The notes: a model not told the origin generated them from the letters alone. 64,000 nucleotides of DNA from JAFIEN01 sp051859505 (GCA_051859505.1 JBHYFN010000009.1:49809-113808), one strand, 5' to 3'; shown: positions 41,220-51,094, counted from the first letter of the stretch. Numbers and translations are program-made.

Positions 41220-42254
41220 ATGACAATCAAGTCGCAGAACCTGCGGCGCGGGCTCTTTGCCGGAACGGCGGCGGCCGCGATGCTGGGCTCGGCCGCGTTT
41301 GCCGATACGCGCGTGGCGCTGGTGCCCGGTGGCCCGCATCCCTATTTCGCCGCCTGGGAACAGGCCGGCGCCGATGCCGCCGCCGAATTCGGTCTGAGCG
41401 GGGCCGATTACCGGGTGCCGCAGCAGTGGGAACTCAGCCAGCAGAACCAGCTGCTGGAAAGCCTGCTGACCCAGGGCTACAACGCCTTCCTGATCTTCCC
41501 GGGCGATCCCGTGGGCACCAACTCGATCGTCGGAGAGCTGACGGGCGAAGGCGCGACCGTCATCTCGCTTGCGGGCTGTCTGCAGCAGCCCTCGGCCGAT
41601 GCCTTCTGCCTTGGCACCGACACCGGCAATTCGGCCTATCTGGGCACGAAGGAGCTGATCGAGGCGATGGGCGGCGAAGGCCGGATCGCGCATTTCACCG
41701 GCTTCCTTGTCGATCCCAACACGCAACTGCGCATCGACGCCGTGCAGCGCGCCGCGGATGAGGCGGGCGACGGGGTCGAGGTGATCCAGGTCATCGCCGA
41801 TATCGACGCGCCGGAACCGGCCGAAGAGCGGATCAACGCCTTCCTCGCCGCCGAGGCCGACAATGTCGACGGCATCATCACCACCGCCTGGGTGCCGGCG
41901 GTCGTCGCGGCCAACTCGCTCCGCCGGATCGGGGACAAGCGGATCGTGATGGTCGGGATCGACCATGACGAGGTGGTGCTCGAGGCCATTGCCGACGGCT
42001 ATGTCCATGGCACGATGCTGCAGAATCCCTATGGTCAGGGCTTCATCGGCTCTTTCGCGGCCGACCGGATGCGCAATGGCTGCACCGTGAAGGCGGATGC
42101 GCCCTTCGGCTCGACCGCGCTGACCGACAAGTTCATCGACAGCGGCACCGCCTTCGTCGATGCCGAAAGCGTCGGCACCTATATCGTCGCGATGCAGACG
42201 GTCACGGCCGAGCTGATGGCCGATTTCGAGGCCACCTATCTCGATTGCCCGTAA
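41220..42254 (+). CDS. Sugar ABC transporter periplasmic binding protein
   Basis: This 344-residue protein has a Sec signal (basic MTIKSQNLRRG, then hydrophobic AGTAAAAMLGSAAFA, cleavage after AFA), then DTRVALVPGGPHPYFAAWEQAG, a type-I binding fold of the sugar/TorT-like group. Three Cys residues (AGCLQQPSADAFC, NGC) may form a bridge. GAGGAGGAG lies about nine bases before the ATG. It is first in the operon and is followed by a strong hairpin at 42278-42304, as with other binding-protein genes in this window. Confidence 0.9.
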   Translation: MTIKSQNLRRGLFAGTAAAAMLGSAAFADTRVALVPGGPHPYFAAWEQAGADAAAEFGLSGADYRVPQQWELSQQNQLLESLLTQGYNAFLIFPGDPVGTNSIVGELTGEGATVISLAGCLQQPSADAFCLGTDTGNSAYLGTKELIEAMGGEGRIAHFTGFLVDPNTQLRIDAVQRAADEAGDGVEVIQVIADIDAPEPAEERINAFLAAEADNVDGIITTAWVPAVVAANSLRRIGDKRIVMVGIDHDEVVLEAIADGYVHGTMLQNPYGQGFIGSFAADRMRNGCTVKADAPFGSTALTDKFIDSGTAFVDAESVGTYIVAMQTVTAELMADFEATYLDCP

Positions 42255-42277
42255 CGGCGGCTGAGCAATAACAAGAA

Positions 42278-42304
42278 GGGGGGTGCCGGGCGGCGGCGCC
42301 CCCC
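42278..42304 (+). promoter_or_regulatory. GC-rich stem-loop between binding-protein and permease genes
   Basis: GGGGGGTGCCG and CGGCGCCCCCC form an 11-bp stem (including one G-T-type pairing) around a five-base loop, right after the binding-protein stop (42254) and before the permease ATG (42356). No T-run follows, so partial termination or 3'-end protection of the upstream message is more likely than full termination. Confidence 0.65.
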
Positions 42305-42355
42305 TCGCATCACTGCCGGGCAGGTCTTGGGCCCGGTCTCGATCAGGGCGGCGCG

Positions 42356-43387
42356 ATGACGACAGATGTTGCTGAGACCCCGGCCGAGCCTGCGGCCACC
42401 CCGCCGCAGCTTTCGGGCTGGCGCAGGTTCCTTCTGACCAACGAATTCGGGCTGATCGTGCTGATCGTGGTCTTTGCCACGGTCTTCACCCTCTTTGCCC
42501 CCGGCTTTACCTCGCGTTTCAGCCTTTACGCGCTGGGGCGGACGATGGGGATCGACATCGTCATCGGCTTTTCGATGATGGTGGTGATCGTGACCGGAGG
42601 GCTGAACCTGTCGGTCGGGGCGATCGGCGTCTGTTCGGTGATGTTCGGCGGCTGGCTGATCCAGTCGCTGGGCCTGCCGCTGCCCCTGGCGATGGCCGGG
42701 GCGCTGGCGATGGGCGCGGCGCTGGGATGGGTCAACGGGGTGATCATCACCCGGACCGGCATCCACAGTTTCATCATCACGCTCGCCACGATGAGCATCT
42801 TCTTCGGCGTCATGATCTTTCTGACCCGGGCCGAGGCCTTTCGCGAACTGCCCCCGGCGGTCGCGGATTTCGGGCGGATGCGGATCGGCGGCTATGTTTC
42901 GCCCCTGCTGATCGTCGCCATCGTCGTGGCGCTGGGGCTGGGATATCTCTACCGCTTCACCGCCCTCGGGCGGCGGATGCTGGCGGCCGGTGCCTCGCCC
43001 GAGGCGGCCGAGCTTTCGGGCATCCGCGTCAATGCGACCTTCACCCTCTGCCACATGCTGTCAGGCGCGCTGGCAGCACTCGCGGGCATGATGCTGACGG
43101 CCCGCACGGGGGCTGCGATCCCGTCGATGGCGGGGCAGTTGGGGCAGGACTGGCTGCTGCCGGCCTTCCTTGCCCCGGTCCTTGGCGGCACGCTTCTGAC
43201 CGGGGGGCGGGTGTCGGTTCTGGGCACTTTCCTGGGCGCGGTGCTCGTGACGCTTCTGTCGGCGGGGCTTCTCTTGTTGCAGGTGGGCGAGTTCTGGGTG
43301 CGGGCGGTTCTGGGCGTGCTCCTGCTGGTCGCCGTCGTGGCCGACAGCCTGCGCCGCGCCTGGCTTCAGAAGATGAGGATGGCATGA
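42356..43387 (+). CDS. Sugar ABC transporter permease (RbsC family)
   Basis: This 343-residue permease has a 25-residue hydrophilic Pro/Ala-rich N-terminus, then about ten helices beginning EFGLIVLIVVFATVFTLFAP. The subfamily motif VTGGLNLSVGAIGVCSVMFG and the coupling segment LGRRMLAAGASPEAAELSGI are clear. It works as a heterodimer with the next permease, whose ATG overlaps its stop. Confidence 0.91.
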   Translation: MTTDVAETPAEPAATPPQLSGWRRFLLTNEFGLIVLIVVFATVFTLFAPGFTSRFSLYALGRTMGIDIVIGFSMMVVIVTGGLNLSVGAIGVCSVMFGGWLIQSLGLPLPLAMAGALAMGAALGWVNGVIITRTGIHSFIITLATMSIFFGVMIFLTRAEAFRELPPAVADFGRMRIGGYVSPLLIVAIVVALGLGYLYRFTALGRRMLAAGASPEAAELSGIRVNATFTLCHMLSGALAALAGMMLTARTGAAIPSMAGQLGQDWLLPAFLAPVLGGTLLTGGRVSVLGTFLGAVLVTLLSAGLLLLQVGEFWVRAVLGVLLLVAVVADSLRRAWLQKMRMA

Positions 43388-44349
43388 CCCGCGTCACGCG
43401 CTTTTTCCGTCAGGACTGGATGGGCCTTCTGCTGGTCGTCGTCGCGGCCATCGCGGTGATCGCCTTCCTGCGGCCCGCCTTCCTGTCGAGCTTCAACATC
43501 CAGGTGCTGCTGGCGGCCCTTGCCATCAACGCGCTGGTGGCGATGAGCCAGATGATCATCATCGCCATCGGGCAGATGAACCTCTCGGTCGGCGCCATCG
43601 GCGGGCTGGCCGCAATCTCCTTCGCCGGCGCGATGGAGGTCTGGGGCCTGCCGGTGCCGCTGGCGATTGCGCTGGGGGTGGCCATCGGGCTGGGCGCGGG
43701 GCTGATGAACGGCTGGCTGGTGGCCAAGACCGGCATCTCGGCCTTCATCATCACGCTGGCCACGCTCTATATCTTCAACGGCATCACCCTTGGCATCACC
43801 CGGGCGCAGCCCTTCTACGGCATTCCCGACAGCGTGAAGTCCTTTGGCAATGCGGTGCTCTGGGGGCCGATCCCGATGCTGGCGGTCCCGGCGTTGATCA
43901 TCGCCATCGGCATGGCGGTGCTGCTGAACCGGCTGCGGATCGGCCGGCATATCCTGGCCGCCGGCGGCAATCCCCATGCGGCCGAGCTGGGGGGCGTCTC
44001 GGTCAACCGTGCGGTGCTTTGGGCGCATGCGATCTCGGGCCTGCTGGCGGCGATCGCGGGAATGATGGTCGTGGCCCGCCTCCAGATCGGCCAGCCCACC
44101 ATCGGCAGCGACTGGCTGATCGCCTCTTTCGCGGCCCCCGTGATCGGCGGCGCGGTGCTGGCCGGTGGCCATGTCAGCGTCATGGGCACGATCCTGGGCG
44201 TCGCGATCATCGCCATCATCACCCAGGCGCTGGTCCTGTTCGGGATCGACCCTTTCGCGGTGCAGATTGTCCTCGGCGTCCTCATCCTCTGGGCCGTCGC
44301 CATCGACCGTGTCCGCGCCTGGCGCGCCGAGCGGAGGTTCGCCGCATGA
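43384..44349 (+). CDS. Sugar ABC transporter permease (RbsC family)
   Basis: This 321-residue partner permease starts WMGLLLVVVAAIAVIAFL and has IAIGQMNLSVGAIGGLAAIS near residue 65 and the loop IGRHILAAGGNPHAAELGGV. The high similarity of wording to the upstream permease (LNLSVGAIG versus MNLSVGAIG; AAELSG versus AAELGG) suggests an old gene duplication. It overlaps the ATPase start by four bases. Confidence 0.91.
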   Translation: MTRVTRFFRQDWMGLLLVVVAAIAVIAFLRPAFLSSFNIQVLLAALAINALVAMSQMIIIAIGQMNLSVGAIGGLAAISFAGAMEVWGLPVPLAIALGVAIGLGAGLMNGWLVAKTGISAFIITLATLYIFNGITLGITRAQPFYGIPDSVKSFGNAVLWGPIPMLAVPALIIAIGMAVLLNRLRIGRHILAAGGNPHAAELGGVSVNRAVLWAHAISGLLAAIAGMMVVARLQIGQPTIGSDWLIASFAAPVIGGAVLAGGHVSVMGTILGVAIIAIITQALVLFGIDPFAVQIVLGVLILWAVAIDRVRAWRAERRFAA

Positions 44350-45881
44350 TCGACCTGACCGAGACGCAACCCGACGCCTTTTCGGCGCTGGACGTCACCA
44401 AGACCTTTCCGGGCGTCGTGGCCCTCTCGGGCGTGTCGATCCGCCTCAAGCCCCGGTCGATCCACGCGCTTCTGGGCGAAAACGGCGCGGGCAAGTCCAC
44501 GCTGATCAAGGTCATCACCGGGGTGCATCAGGCCGACTCGGGCCGCCTTCTGATCGGCGGCGAGGCGATGAGCCTGCGCAACATCCACCACGCGAACGAA
44601 ATGGGCATCTCGGTCGTCCATCAGGAACGCCACCTGATCCCCCGCTTCTCCATCGGCGAAAACATCATGCTCGACCGGCTGAGCCGGGCTGATCTGGCGC
44701 CCATCGACTACAACGCGATCCATGAGGAGGCGGCAAAGTGGCTCAAGGTGCTGGGCCTTGACCTTGATCCCCGGATGCCGGTCCGGCGGCTGTCGGTGGC
44801 GCGGATGCAACTGGTGGAAATCGCCAAGGCCCTGTCGCACGAATCGAAGGTGCTGCTTCTGGACGAACCCACTGCCTCGCTGACCCCGCATGAGACGGAA
44901 ACGCTGTTCGAACTGCTCCACAAGCTGCGCGACAGTGGTGTTTCCATCGTCTTCGTCAGCCACAAGCTGGAAGAGGTGCTGGCGCTTTGCGATCAGGTCA
45001 CGGTGTTGCGCGACGGCAAGAACGCCTGCGAAAGCCGCCCCCTTGCCGGGATGACACGGGGCGATCTGGTGCAACTGATGATCGGCCGCAGCGAGCGGAT
45101 CCCCGACTGGGACCCGCGCGACCGGGCCACCGGCACCCCCGCGCTGGAACTGCAGGGGCTGGCGACCGAGGCGGGGCATGAGGGCGTGAACCTCAAGCTG
45201 CACAAGGGCGAGATCCTGGGGCTTTATGGCCTGATCGGGGCGGGGCGGTCGGAACTGGCCAAGGCGATCCTCGGCAAGATCCGGCTGCGCGGCGGCACGA
45301 TCCTTGTCAACGGGCAGGAGGCCGCGATCGACGCCCCCGGCACCGCGCGCGACCGCTACCGCATCGGCTATGTCAGCGAGGACCGGAAGGGCGAGGGGCT
45401 GATCCTGCTGCATTCCGTTCTGGAAAACGCGGGCGTGACGGTCTGGCAGCGGCTTGCCTCGCGCCTTGGGTTCCTGCCGCGCCTGCGTATCGCCGAAGCG
45501 GTGTCGCCGGTGATCCGGCAGCTCGAGGTGCGCACGCCCAGCCTTGACCAGACACTGGGGAACCTGTCGGGCGGGAACCAGCAGAAGGTTTCGGTCGCGA
45601 AATGGCTGGCGGCGGGGGTCGAGATCCTGATCGTTGATGAGCCTTCCATCGGGATCGACATCAAGACCAAGGCCTATCTGCACCAGCTTCTGCGCGACCT
45701 GTCGGATCAGGGGGTGGCGATCCTCCTGATCACCTCGGACATGCCCGAGATGATCACGCTTGCCGACCGGATCGCCGTGGTGGACCGTTTCCGCATCGCA
45801 GGCGAGTTGCCCAACAGCCGCAATTATGCCGAGATGAGCGCGGGCATCATGAACCTGATCCACCGCGAAGATGCCGCCTGA
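44346..45881 (+). CDS. Sugar ABC transporter ATP-binding protein, two NBDs (RbsA family)
   Basis: This 511-residue double ATPase has N-terminal Walker A GENGAGKST and VLLLDEPTASLTP. The first signature motif is altered to RLSVARMQLVEIAKAL. In the second half the Walker A is GLIGAGRSELAKAIL, and the signature LSGGNQQKVSVAKWL and ILIVDEPSIGIDI are intact. It drives the third importer of the window. The aldo/keto reductase gene follows after 20 bases and belongs to the same operon. Confidence 0.93.
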   Translation: MIDLTETQPDAFSALDVTKTFPGVVALSGVSIRLKPRSIHALLGENGAGKSTLIKVITGVHQADSGRLLIGGEAMSLRNIHHANEMGISVVHQERHLIPRFSIGENIMLDRLSRADLAPIDYNAIHEEAAKWLKVLGLDLDPRMPVRRLSVARMQLVEIAKALSHESKVLLLDEPTASLTPHETETLFELLHKLRDSGVSIVFVSHKLEEVLALCDQVTVLRDGKNACESRPLAGMTRGDLVQLMIGRSERIPDWDPRDRATGTPALELQGLATEAGHEGVNLKLHKGEILGLYGLIGAGRSELAKAILGKIRLRGGTILVNGQEAAIDAPGTARDRYRIGYVSEDRKGEGLILLHSVLENAGVTVWQRLASRLGFLPRLRIAEAVSPVIRQLEVRTPSLDQTLGNLSGGNQQKVSVAKWLAAGVEILIVDEPSIGIDIKTKAYLHQLLRDLSDQGVAILLITSDMPEMITLADRIAVVDRFRIAGELPNSRNYAEMSAGIMNLIHREDAA

Positions 45882-45901
45882 GGCGGAACGAAGGGGCAGC
45901 G

Positions 45902-46927
45902 ATGAAACGGCGACATTGGGACAGGCTCGGCAATGGCGGGGTCAGCTTCACCGAGATCGGGCAGGGCTGCGCCGCACTCGGCAACCTGTTCCGATCCGTC
46001 CCCGATGACGAGGTTCAGGCGACGCTGACTGCCGCCTGGGACGCGGGCCTGCGCTATTTCGACACCGCGCCCCTTTACGGCTTCGGCCTGTCCGAGACGC
46101 GGCTGAACCGTTTTCTGCGCGACAAGCCGCGCGACGACTTCGTCATCTCGACCAAGGTCGGCCGGCTTCTGCATGCCGTGCCCCCTGACCAGCGCGACGG
46201 GGTGGGCTTCTGGATCGACGTGCCCAGCCGCAAGGAGGTGTTCGACTACAGCCATGACGGGGTGCTGCGCTCGCTCGAGTTTTCGCTCGAGCGGCTGGGG
46301 CTGGACCGGATCGACGTGCTTTATGTGCATGACATCGACCTCTTCAACCACAGAACGCCCGAGGCGCTGGCGGTGCGGCAGGACGAGCTCATGTCGGGCG
46401 GCTACAAGGCGCTGATGCGGCTGCGCGACGAGGGCGTGATCCGGGCCTTCGGTGCGGGCGTGAACGAATGGCCCGCGGCCGAGGCGCTGGCGCGGCGGGG
46501 GGATTTCGACCTGTTCCTGCTGGCGGGGCGCTATACGCTGCTGGAACAGGAGGCGCTCGACTCCTTCCTGCCGCTTTGCGAGGCGCGCGGCATCGGCGTG
46601 GTGATCGGCGGGCCCTACAATTCCGGCATCCTCGCCACCGGCCCGATCCCCGGCGCGCGCTATGACTATGCCGAGGCTCCGCCCGCGATCCTTGACCGTG
46701 TCGCCCGGATCGAGGCGGTCTGCACCGCGCATGGGGTGCGGCTGATCGAGGCGGCGGTGCAGTTCCCGCTGCTGCATCCCGCGGTCGTTTCCGTCATTCC
46801 GGGCGGGCAGGGCAGGGCCGAGCTTGCCGCAAGCCTCGCGGCGGCGCAGGCGGCCATCCCGGCCGGGCTTTGGGCTGCGCTCAAGGCCGAAGGGCTGATG
46901 CGCGCCGAGGCGCCCGTCGGCGGTTGA
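45902..46927 (+). CDS. Aldo/keto reductase (D-threo-aldose/L-fucose 1-dehydrogenase-like)
   Basis: This 341-residue AKR has the catalytic tetrad Asp54/Tyr59 (YFDTAPLYGFGLSE), Lys85 (VISTKVGRLL) and His143 (VLYVHDIDLF). DYSHDGVLRSLEFSLERLGLDRID matches the L-fucose/D-threo-aldose dehydrogenase group, which oxidises free aldoses to lactones with NAD(P). As last gene of the third ABC operon it probably oxidises the imported sugar. A lactonase gene is not adjacent here. A purine-rich GAACGAAGGGGC lies before the ATG. Confidence 0.87.
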   Translation: MKRRHWDRLGNGGVSFTEIGQGCAALGNLFRSVPDDEVQATLTAAWDAGLRYFDTAPLYGFGLSETRLNRFLRDKPRDDFVISTKVGRLLHAVPPDQRDGVGFWIDVPSRKEVFDYSHDGVLRSLEFSLERLGLDRIDVLYVHDIDLFNHRTPEALAVRQDELMSGGYKALMRLRDEGVIRAFGAGVNEWPAAEALARRGDFDLFLLAGRYTLLEQEALDSFLPLCEARGIGVVIGGPYNSGILATGPIPGARYDYAEAPPAILDRVARIEAVCTAHGVRLIEAAVQFPLLHPAVVSVIPGGQGRAELAASLAAAQAAIPAGLWAALKAEGLMRAEAPVGG

Positions 46928-46988
46928 ACCGAAGCGGGCCACGGGCCCGACCATGCCCGCCCGACCATGCCCGCCCATCCGGCGCCTC

Positions 46989-48410
46989 TCAGTCAGCGGC
47001 GAACGGGGCGCCATAGTCCCGGATGGCATGGCGCGCGGCGGTGAAGGCCTGTCGCCAGCTTTCGGGCTGCGGCGCGGGGGTGACGCGCCGGACCTGCGCA
47101 GGAAGCTCAAGCCTGCCGCCCGCGCCCCATGCCGCCAGCGCGGCACAGCCCACCGCCGTCAATTCGCTTTCCTGCGAGACATGGACCTCGCGACCAAGGG
47201 TATCGGCCAGGAACCGGACAAAGGCCGGATTGGCCGAAAGGCCGCCGTCGATGCAGACCGCCCCCTCGAGAGGTTGCAGCGCGGCCAGACTGTCGATCAC
47301 CTCGGCGGTCCGGAAGGCGATCCCCTCCAGCACGGCCCGCGCCATATCCTGTGCGCTCGTGTCAAGGCCAAGGCCCAGAAAGCCGCCGCGGGCCGCGCGC
47401 TCCCAATGGGGGCAGGCCAGCCCGGCCAGCGCCGGGACGAAGGCAAGGCCGCGGGCGATCGCGGGCGGGGTGTCGAAGGCCTCGATCTCGGTCCAGTCCG
47501 AGAACAGGCCCAGCGACCGCGCCCAATTCACCGCCGCCCCGGCCGTATAGACGCCGCCCTCCAGCGCATAGGCGGGCGCGTCCCCCTGAAGCGCCCAGGC
47601 AACGGTCGGCAGTGGCCCCTGCCCCGAAGGCGGGCGGTGTGCCGTCGGGCAGAGCGCGAATCCCCCGGTGCCGAAAGTCACCTTGACCTGCCCCGGCCTG
47701 CGGCAGCCGTGCCCGTAAAGTGCGGCCTGCTGATCGACGACGCTGGCCGTCAGCGCAAGATCGCCCAGCCCGCCAAGATCGCCGGCCGTGGGGGCGATCC
47801 GTGGCAGGCAGTCCATCGGCACGCCGAACAGGGCGCAAAGATCGGCATCCCAGGCGCAACTCTCGAGCGCCATCAGCGAGGTCCGCGAGGCGGTGGTCGG
47901 ATCGGTCACGAACTGCCCGGTCAGGCGGTCACGAAAGAACGCATCGGTCGTGCCCAGCCGCAGCCGCCCCCGCGCCGCAAGCCGCGCCGCGCCGTCGAGA
48001 TTGGCCAGGCACCATGCAAGCTTCGTGGCCGAGAAATACGGGTCGAGGGGCAGCCCCGCCCGCGCAAGGGTCAGCGCCTCGAACCCCTCGGCGGCCAGCC
48101 GCGCGGTCACATCCGAGGTGCGGTCATCCTGCCAGACGATCACCGGGCCCAGCGGCCTGCCGGTCTGCCCATCCCAGGCCAGACAGCTTTCGCCCTGATT
48201 GGCGAGGCCGGCCGCCTGCGCCCCGGCGGCGCGCCCCAATTCGACGCAGGCCGCGACATGGGCCAAAAGCTCTTCCGCGTCATGCTCGACCCAACCCGTC
48301 CGGGGATAGATCTGCCGGTGCGTGAAACTGCCCAGAAGCCGCGCGCCGCCATCATCGACAAGGATCGCGCGCGTGCTCGTGGTGCCCTGGTCTATGGCGA
48401 GGTAGCTCAT
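46989..48410 (-). CDS. FGGY-family kinase (glycerol kinase-like)
   Basis: This 473-residue kinase begins YLAIDQGTTSTRAILVDDGG, the glycerol-kinase form of the phosphate-1 motif, with GLANQGESCLAWDG, SVVDQQAALYGHG carrying the catalytic Asp, and a C-terminal IDGGLSANPAFVRFLAD. It is a little shorter than classical GlpK (about 500 residues), and FGTGGFALC replaces the usual YGTGCFLL, so the substrate may be another triol or polyol. The ATG at 48410 overlaps the stop of the FAD oxidoreductase gene upstream. Confidence 0.86.
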   Translation of the reverse strand: MSYLAIDQGTTSTRAILVDDGGARLLGSFTHRQIYPRTGWVEHDAEELLAHVAACVELGRAAGAQAAGLANQGESCLAWDGQTGRPLGPVIVWQDDRTSDVTARLAAEGFEALTLARAGLPLDPYFSATKLAWCLANLDGAARLAARGRLRLGTTDAFFRDRLTGQFVTDPTTASRTSLMALESCAWDADLCALFGVPMDCLPRIAPTAGDLGGLGDLALTASVVDQQAALYGHGCRRPGQVKVTFGTGGFALCPTAHRPPSGQGPLPTVAWALQGDAPAYALEGGVYTAGAAVNWARSLGLFSDWTEIEAFDTPPAIARGLAFVPALAGLACPHWERAARGGFLGLGLDTSAQDMARAVLEGIAFRTAEVIDSLAALQPLEGAVCIDGGLSANPAFVRFLADTLGREVHVSQESELTAVGCAALAAWGAGGRLELPAQVRRVTPAPQPESWRQAFTAARHAIRDYGAPFAAD

Positions 48411-49690
48411 CCGCCCTGTTCCTCCTCTTCGAAGACCACCTCGACTGGCCCGCGACCGTCGGGCGGCAGGGGCAGGAACAGGCGCCGTTCGGGCCGGGCG
48501 GTCAGGCTGCGCCCGGCGACTTCCTGACCGTTCACCCGCAACGACAGCCTGCCGCGGGCGGGGCGCTTCATCCGAAGGATCAGCCGCTCGAATGCCGCAT
48601 CCGCCGGCGCGCCGGCGCGGCGCGGGGTGACATAGGCCAGCGGCCCGCGCAGCGCGATGCGGGCGGGCTCTCGCGCCGGAGCCTCTTCGGCCCGGTTCAG
48701 GAACTGCGCGATGGCGCGGGCCACGCGGCGGCCCTCGGCCCAGCACCAGCCTGCGGTTTCGACCGGGTGCAGCAGGTTGCCGGCGGCGAAATAGGACGGG
48801 TCCGAAAGCTGCCCCCGGGCATCCGTTTCAGGGCCGCCGGTGGCGGGATCGCGGATCAGGTGGCTGCCCGCCAGCAAGGCGGCCTCGGGCCGGAACCCGC
48901 CCGTAACGATGACGCCATCCGCCGCCAGAAAGCCGGGGCCGTCGGGGCTGTCGAAATGCACCCCCTCGACCCGGTCCCGGCCGTTGATCGCGGTGACGGT
49001 GGCGTCAAGGATCAGCGGCACCCCCAGGGTCCGCGGCAGCCATGCCGCCGGCCAGCGGGCGATGGTGCGCGGGCCGGGTTCGATCATCGCGACCGGGCGG
49101 ATGCCATGGGCGCGGCAGGTCAGCAGGGCCGAGAAGGCGACCATCTCGGTGCCCAGGATGACCGGGCGTCGGAAGGGCATGACCCCTGCCAGATGCACCA
49201 TCCCCTGAAGCGCCCCGGTCGAGATCACGCCCCCGGGCTTAGTCCCGCCAAGCAGGCGCTGGGCGCGGCTGGTTTCGCGCACCCCCGTTGCCAGCAGGAC
49301 AGCGCGGGCGCGGATCGTGGCCGGGCCTGCGTCGGATGTCACCTCGACCCGCGGGCCGGGAAGCAGCGCGGTGACGGTGGTCGCGACCCGGATCTCCGCC
49401 CCCGCCCCCCGCGCGGCCGAGACCAGCCTGCGGGCATAGCCCGGCCCGGTCATCAACCGCCCGAATTCGCGGATCCCGTAGGGCGGGTGGGCGCAGTGCC
49501 GCGGAATGCCGCCCGCCGCCGCCTCGCGGTCCAGCACCAGAACGCGCCCGACACCCAACCGCCGCAGCATCACGGCCGCAGAAAGACCGGCGGGACCGGC
49601 GCCCACGACGAGAACATCGACCAATTCTTCGCTGGCAGGCCCTTCCCGGGCAGGGTCGGGCAGGGCGGTTGCCCCGGACGGCTCAGGCAT
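48407..49690 (-). CDS. FAD-dependent pyridine-nucleotide-disulfide-type oxidoreductase
   Basis: This 427-residue flavoprotein has the N-terminal FAD motif VLVVGAGPAGLSAAVMLRR near residue 30, an ATG-type motif LLATGVRETSRAQRLLGG, and a second dinucleotide fold around PVILGTEMVAFSALLTC. It ends in a short domain with FEEEEQGG. It resembles the A-subunit-like flavoproteins (HcnB/OoxA, GlpB group) that pair with a DAO-type partner, encoded here just upstream. ATG at 49690 is preferred to the TTG two codons earlier. It overlaps its partner's stop by eight bases. Confidence 0.82.
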   Translation of the reverse strand: MPEPSGATALPDPAREGPASEELVDVLVVGAGPAGLSAAVMLRRLGVGRVLVLDREAAAGGIPRHCAHPPYGIREFGRLMTGPGYARRLVSAARGAGAEIRVATTVTALLPGPRVEVTSDAGPATIRARAVLLATGVRETSRAQRLLGGTKPGGVISTGALQGMVHLAGVMPFRRPVILGTEMVAFSALLTCRAHGIRPVAMIEPGPRTIARWPAAWLPRTLGVPLILDATVTAINGRDRVEGVHFDSPDGPGFLAADGVIVTGGFRPEAALLAGSHLIRDPATGGPETDARGQLSDPSYFAAGNLLHPVETAGWCWAEGRRVARAIAQFLNRAEEAPAREPARIALRGPLAYVTPRRAGAPADAAFERLILRMKRPARGRLSLRVNGQEVAGRSLTARPERRLFLPLPPDGRGPVEVVFEEEEQGG

Positions 49691-51059
49691 CGTCAACCCC
49701 CATCGGTTGGGCCAGCCGGCCTTCGGTGATCCGGGCCAGCGCCTCCGAGCAGTAGAAGCCCTGGCACCGGCCCATCGTCACCCTTGTCCGGCGCTTCAGC
49801 CCTGCCAGCGTGCGTGCGCCCAGCGGCCCGGAGAGCGCGGCCTCGACCTCGCGCCGGGTGACAAGCTCGCAATGGCAGAGGATGCCGCCATGACCGGCGC
49901 ACTGCCAGTCGCGGGGGGCGATCTCGGCCAGATTGGGCACGCGCGGCACCTCGGGGTCGATCAGCGCATTCCAGCCGGGCGCGGTGGCCGCGATCAGGCC
50001 CGCGGCGTGCCGCGCCAGGCCCAGCGCCGCCGAAAGGCCGGTCGAGCGGATGCCCCCCAGCCCCAGATAGCGCCGCTCGGGATCCCAGGTGATGCGGTAT
50101 TCGGGGTGCTCGGTGGCCGGCCGCAACCCGGCGTAGATCGCCGTCACATCCTGCCCGGCAAGCGCCGGCAGGATCGCCTCGCCCCGGGCCATGAGGGTCT
50201 GCAGGGTCGCGCTGTCGAGGGTCGCGTGGCGGCGGTCGTCCTGTTCTTCGGCGGTGGGGCCGACCAGCAGGTTTCCGAACACCGTGCGGCAGACCACGAT
50301 ACCCTTGGTCACTTCGGTCGGAACGGGCAGGAGGATATGGGTCACCAGCCGCGCGGCGGGCTTGTCATAGACCACGAACTGCCCCTTGCGGGGACGGATG
50401 GTGAAGGGGGCCTTTCCGGTGAACAGCGCCTCGACCTGATCGCCCCAAAGCCCCGCCGCGACGATGACCGTGCGGGCCGCCACATCTTCGCGGGTCGTGG
50501 TGATGTGCCAGTGATCCCCCTTCCGCTCGGCCCCGGTGACGGCGCAGCCGCGCCGAAGCTCGGCGCCATTCGCCAGCGCCTGGCGCAGATAGGCCAGAGG
50601 CGCCGACCAGGGATCGATCAGGAACTCGTCCCGCACCCGGAAGCCCGCCACGACGCCGTCGGCAAGCGCGGGTTCCAGCGCCCGGACCTCGGCTGCGGTC
50701 AGGGGGTCAATCGCGGCGACGCCATTGGCGCGGGCCTTGTCCATCAGGACGGGCAGGCGGGCGGCCTCTTCCTCGGACCATGCCAGGACCAGCGCCCCCG
50801 AACGATCAAGCGGCAGGCCAAGGGCGGCGTGGATCTCCTGATATTCGGCATGGCCGGCGGCGACGCAGGCGGCCTCCAGAGTGCCGGGCGGCGCGTCAAA
50901 ACCCGTGTGCAGGATCGCGCTGTTGCCCTTCGAGGCGCCGTCAAGGATATCCTCCGCCGCCTCCAGCACCAGAACCCGTGCCCCGTCCAGCGTCAGCCGC
51001 CTGGCGACGGCGCAGCCGACAACGCCCGCGCCGATTACCGCCACATCGAATGTGTCCAT
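49683..51059 (-). CDS. FAD-dependent oxidoreductase with C-terminal [2Fe-2S] domain (GlpA-like)
   Basis: This 458-residue protein has an N-terminal DAO-type FAD fold (DVAVIGAGVVGCAVARRL, residues 5-22), GASKGNSAILHTGFDAPPGT near residue 42, which is typical of glycerol-3-phosphate dehydrogenase-like enzymes, and a C-terminal BFD-like iron-sulfur domain with ILCHCELVTRREVEAAL and GRCQGFYCSEAL (Cys-x-Cys...Cys-x4-Cys). GlpA has this layout. With the kinase and second flavoprotein it suggests phosphorylation and then oxidation of glycerol or a related polyol, electrons entering the quinone pool. First gene of the minus-strand operon. Confidence 0.85.
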   Translation of the reverse strand: MDTFDVAVIGAGVVGCAVARRLTLDGARVLVLEAAEDILDGASKGNSAILHTGFDAPPGTLEAACVAAGHAEYQEIHAALGLPLDRSGALVLAWSEEEAARLPVLMDKARANGVAAIDPLTAAEVRALEPALADGVVAGFRVRDEFLIDPWSAPLAYLRQALANGAELRRGCAVTGAERKGDHWHITTTREDVAARTVIVAAGLWGDQVEALFTGKAPFTIRPRKGQFVVYDKPAARLVTHILLPVPTEVTKGIVVCRTVFGNLLVGPTAEEQDDRRHATLDSATLQTLMARGEAILPALAGQDVTAIYAGLRPATEHPEYRITWDPERRYLGLGGIRSTGLSAALGLARHAAGLIAATAPGWNALIDPEVPRVPNLAEIAPRDWQCAGHGGILCHCELVTRREVEAALSGPLGARTLAGLKRRTRVTMGRCQGFYCSEALARITEGRLAQPMGVDDA

Positions 51060-51094
51060 GATGCCGCCCCGGACCCTTTCCTTGCGACGACCAG

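Noticed and set aside
46953..48527. 524-codon plus-strand frame opposite the FGGY kinase
   Set aside because: Antisense to a kinase with intact motifs; the product is very Arg/Gln/Pro-rich with no domain.
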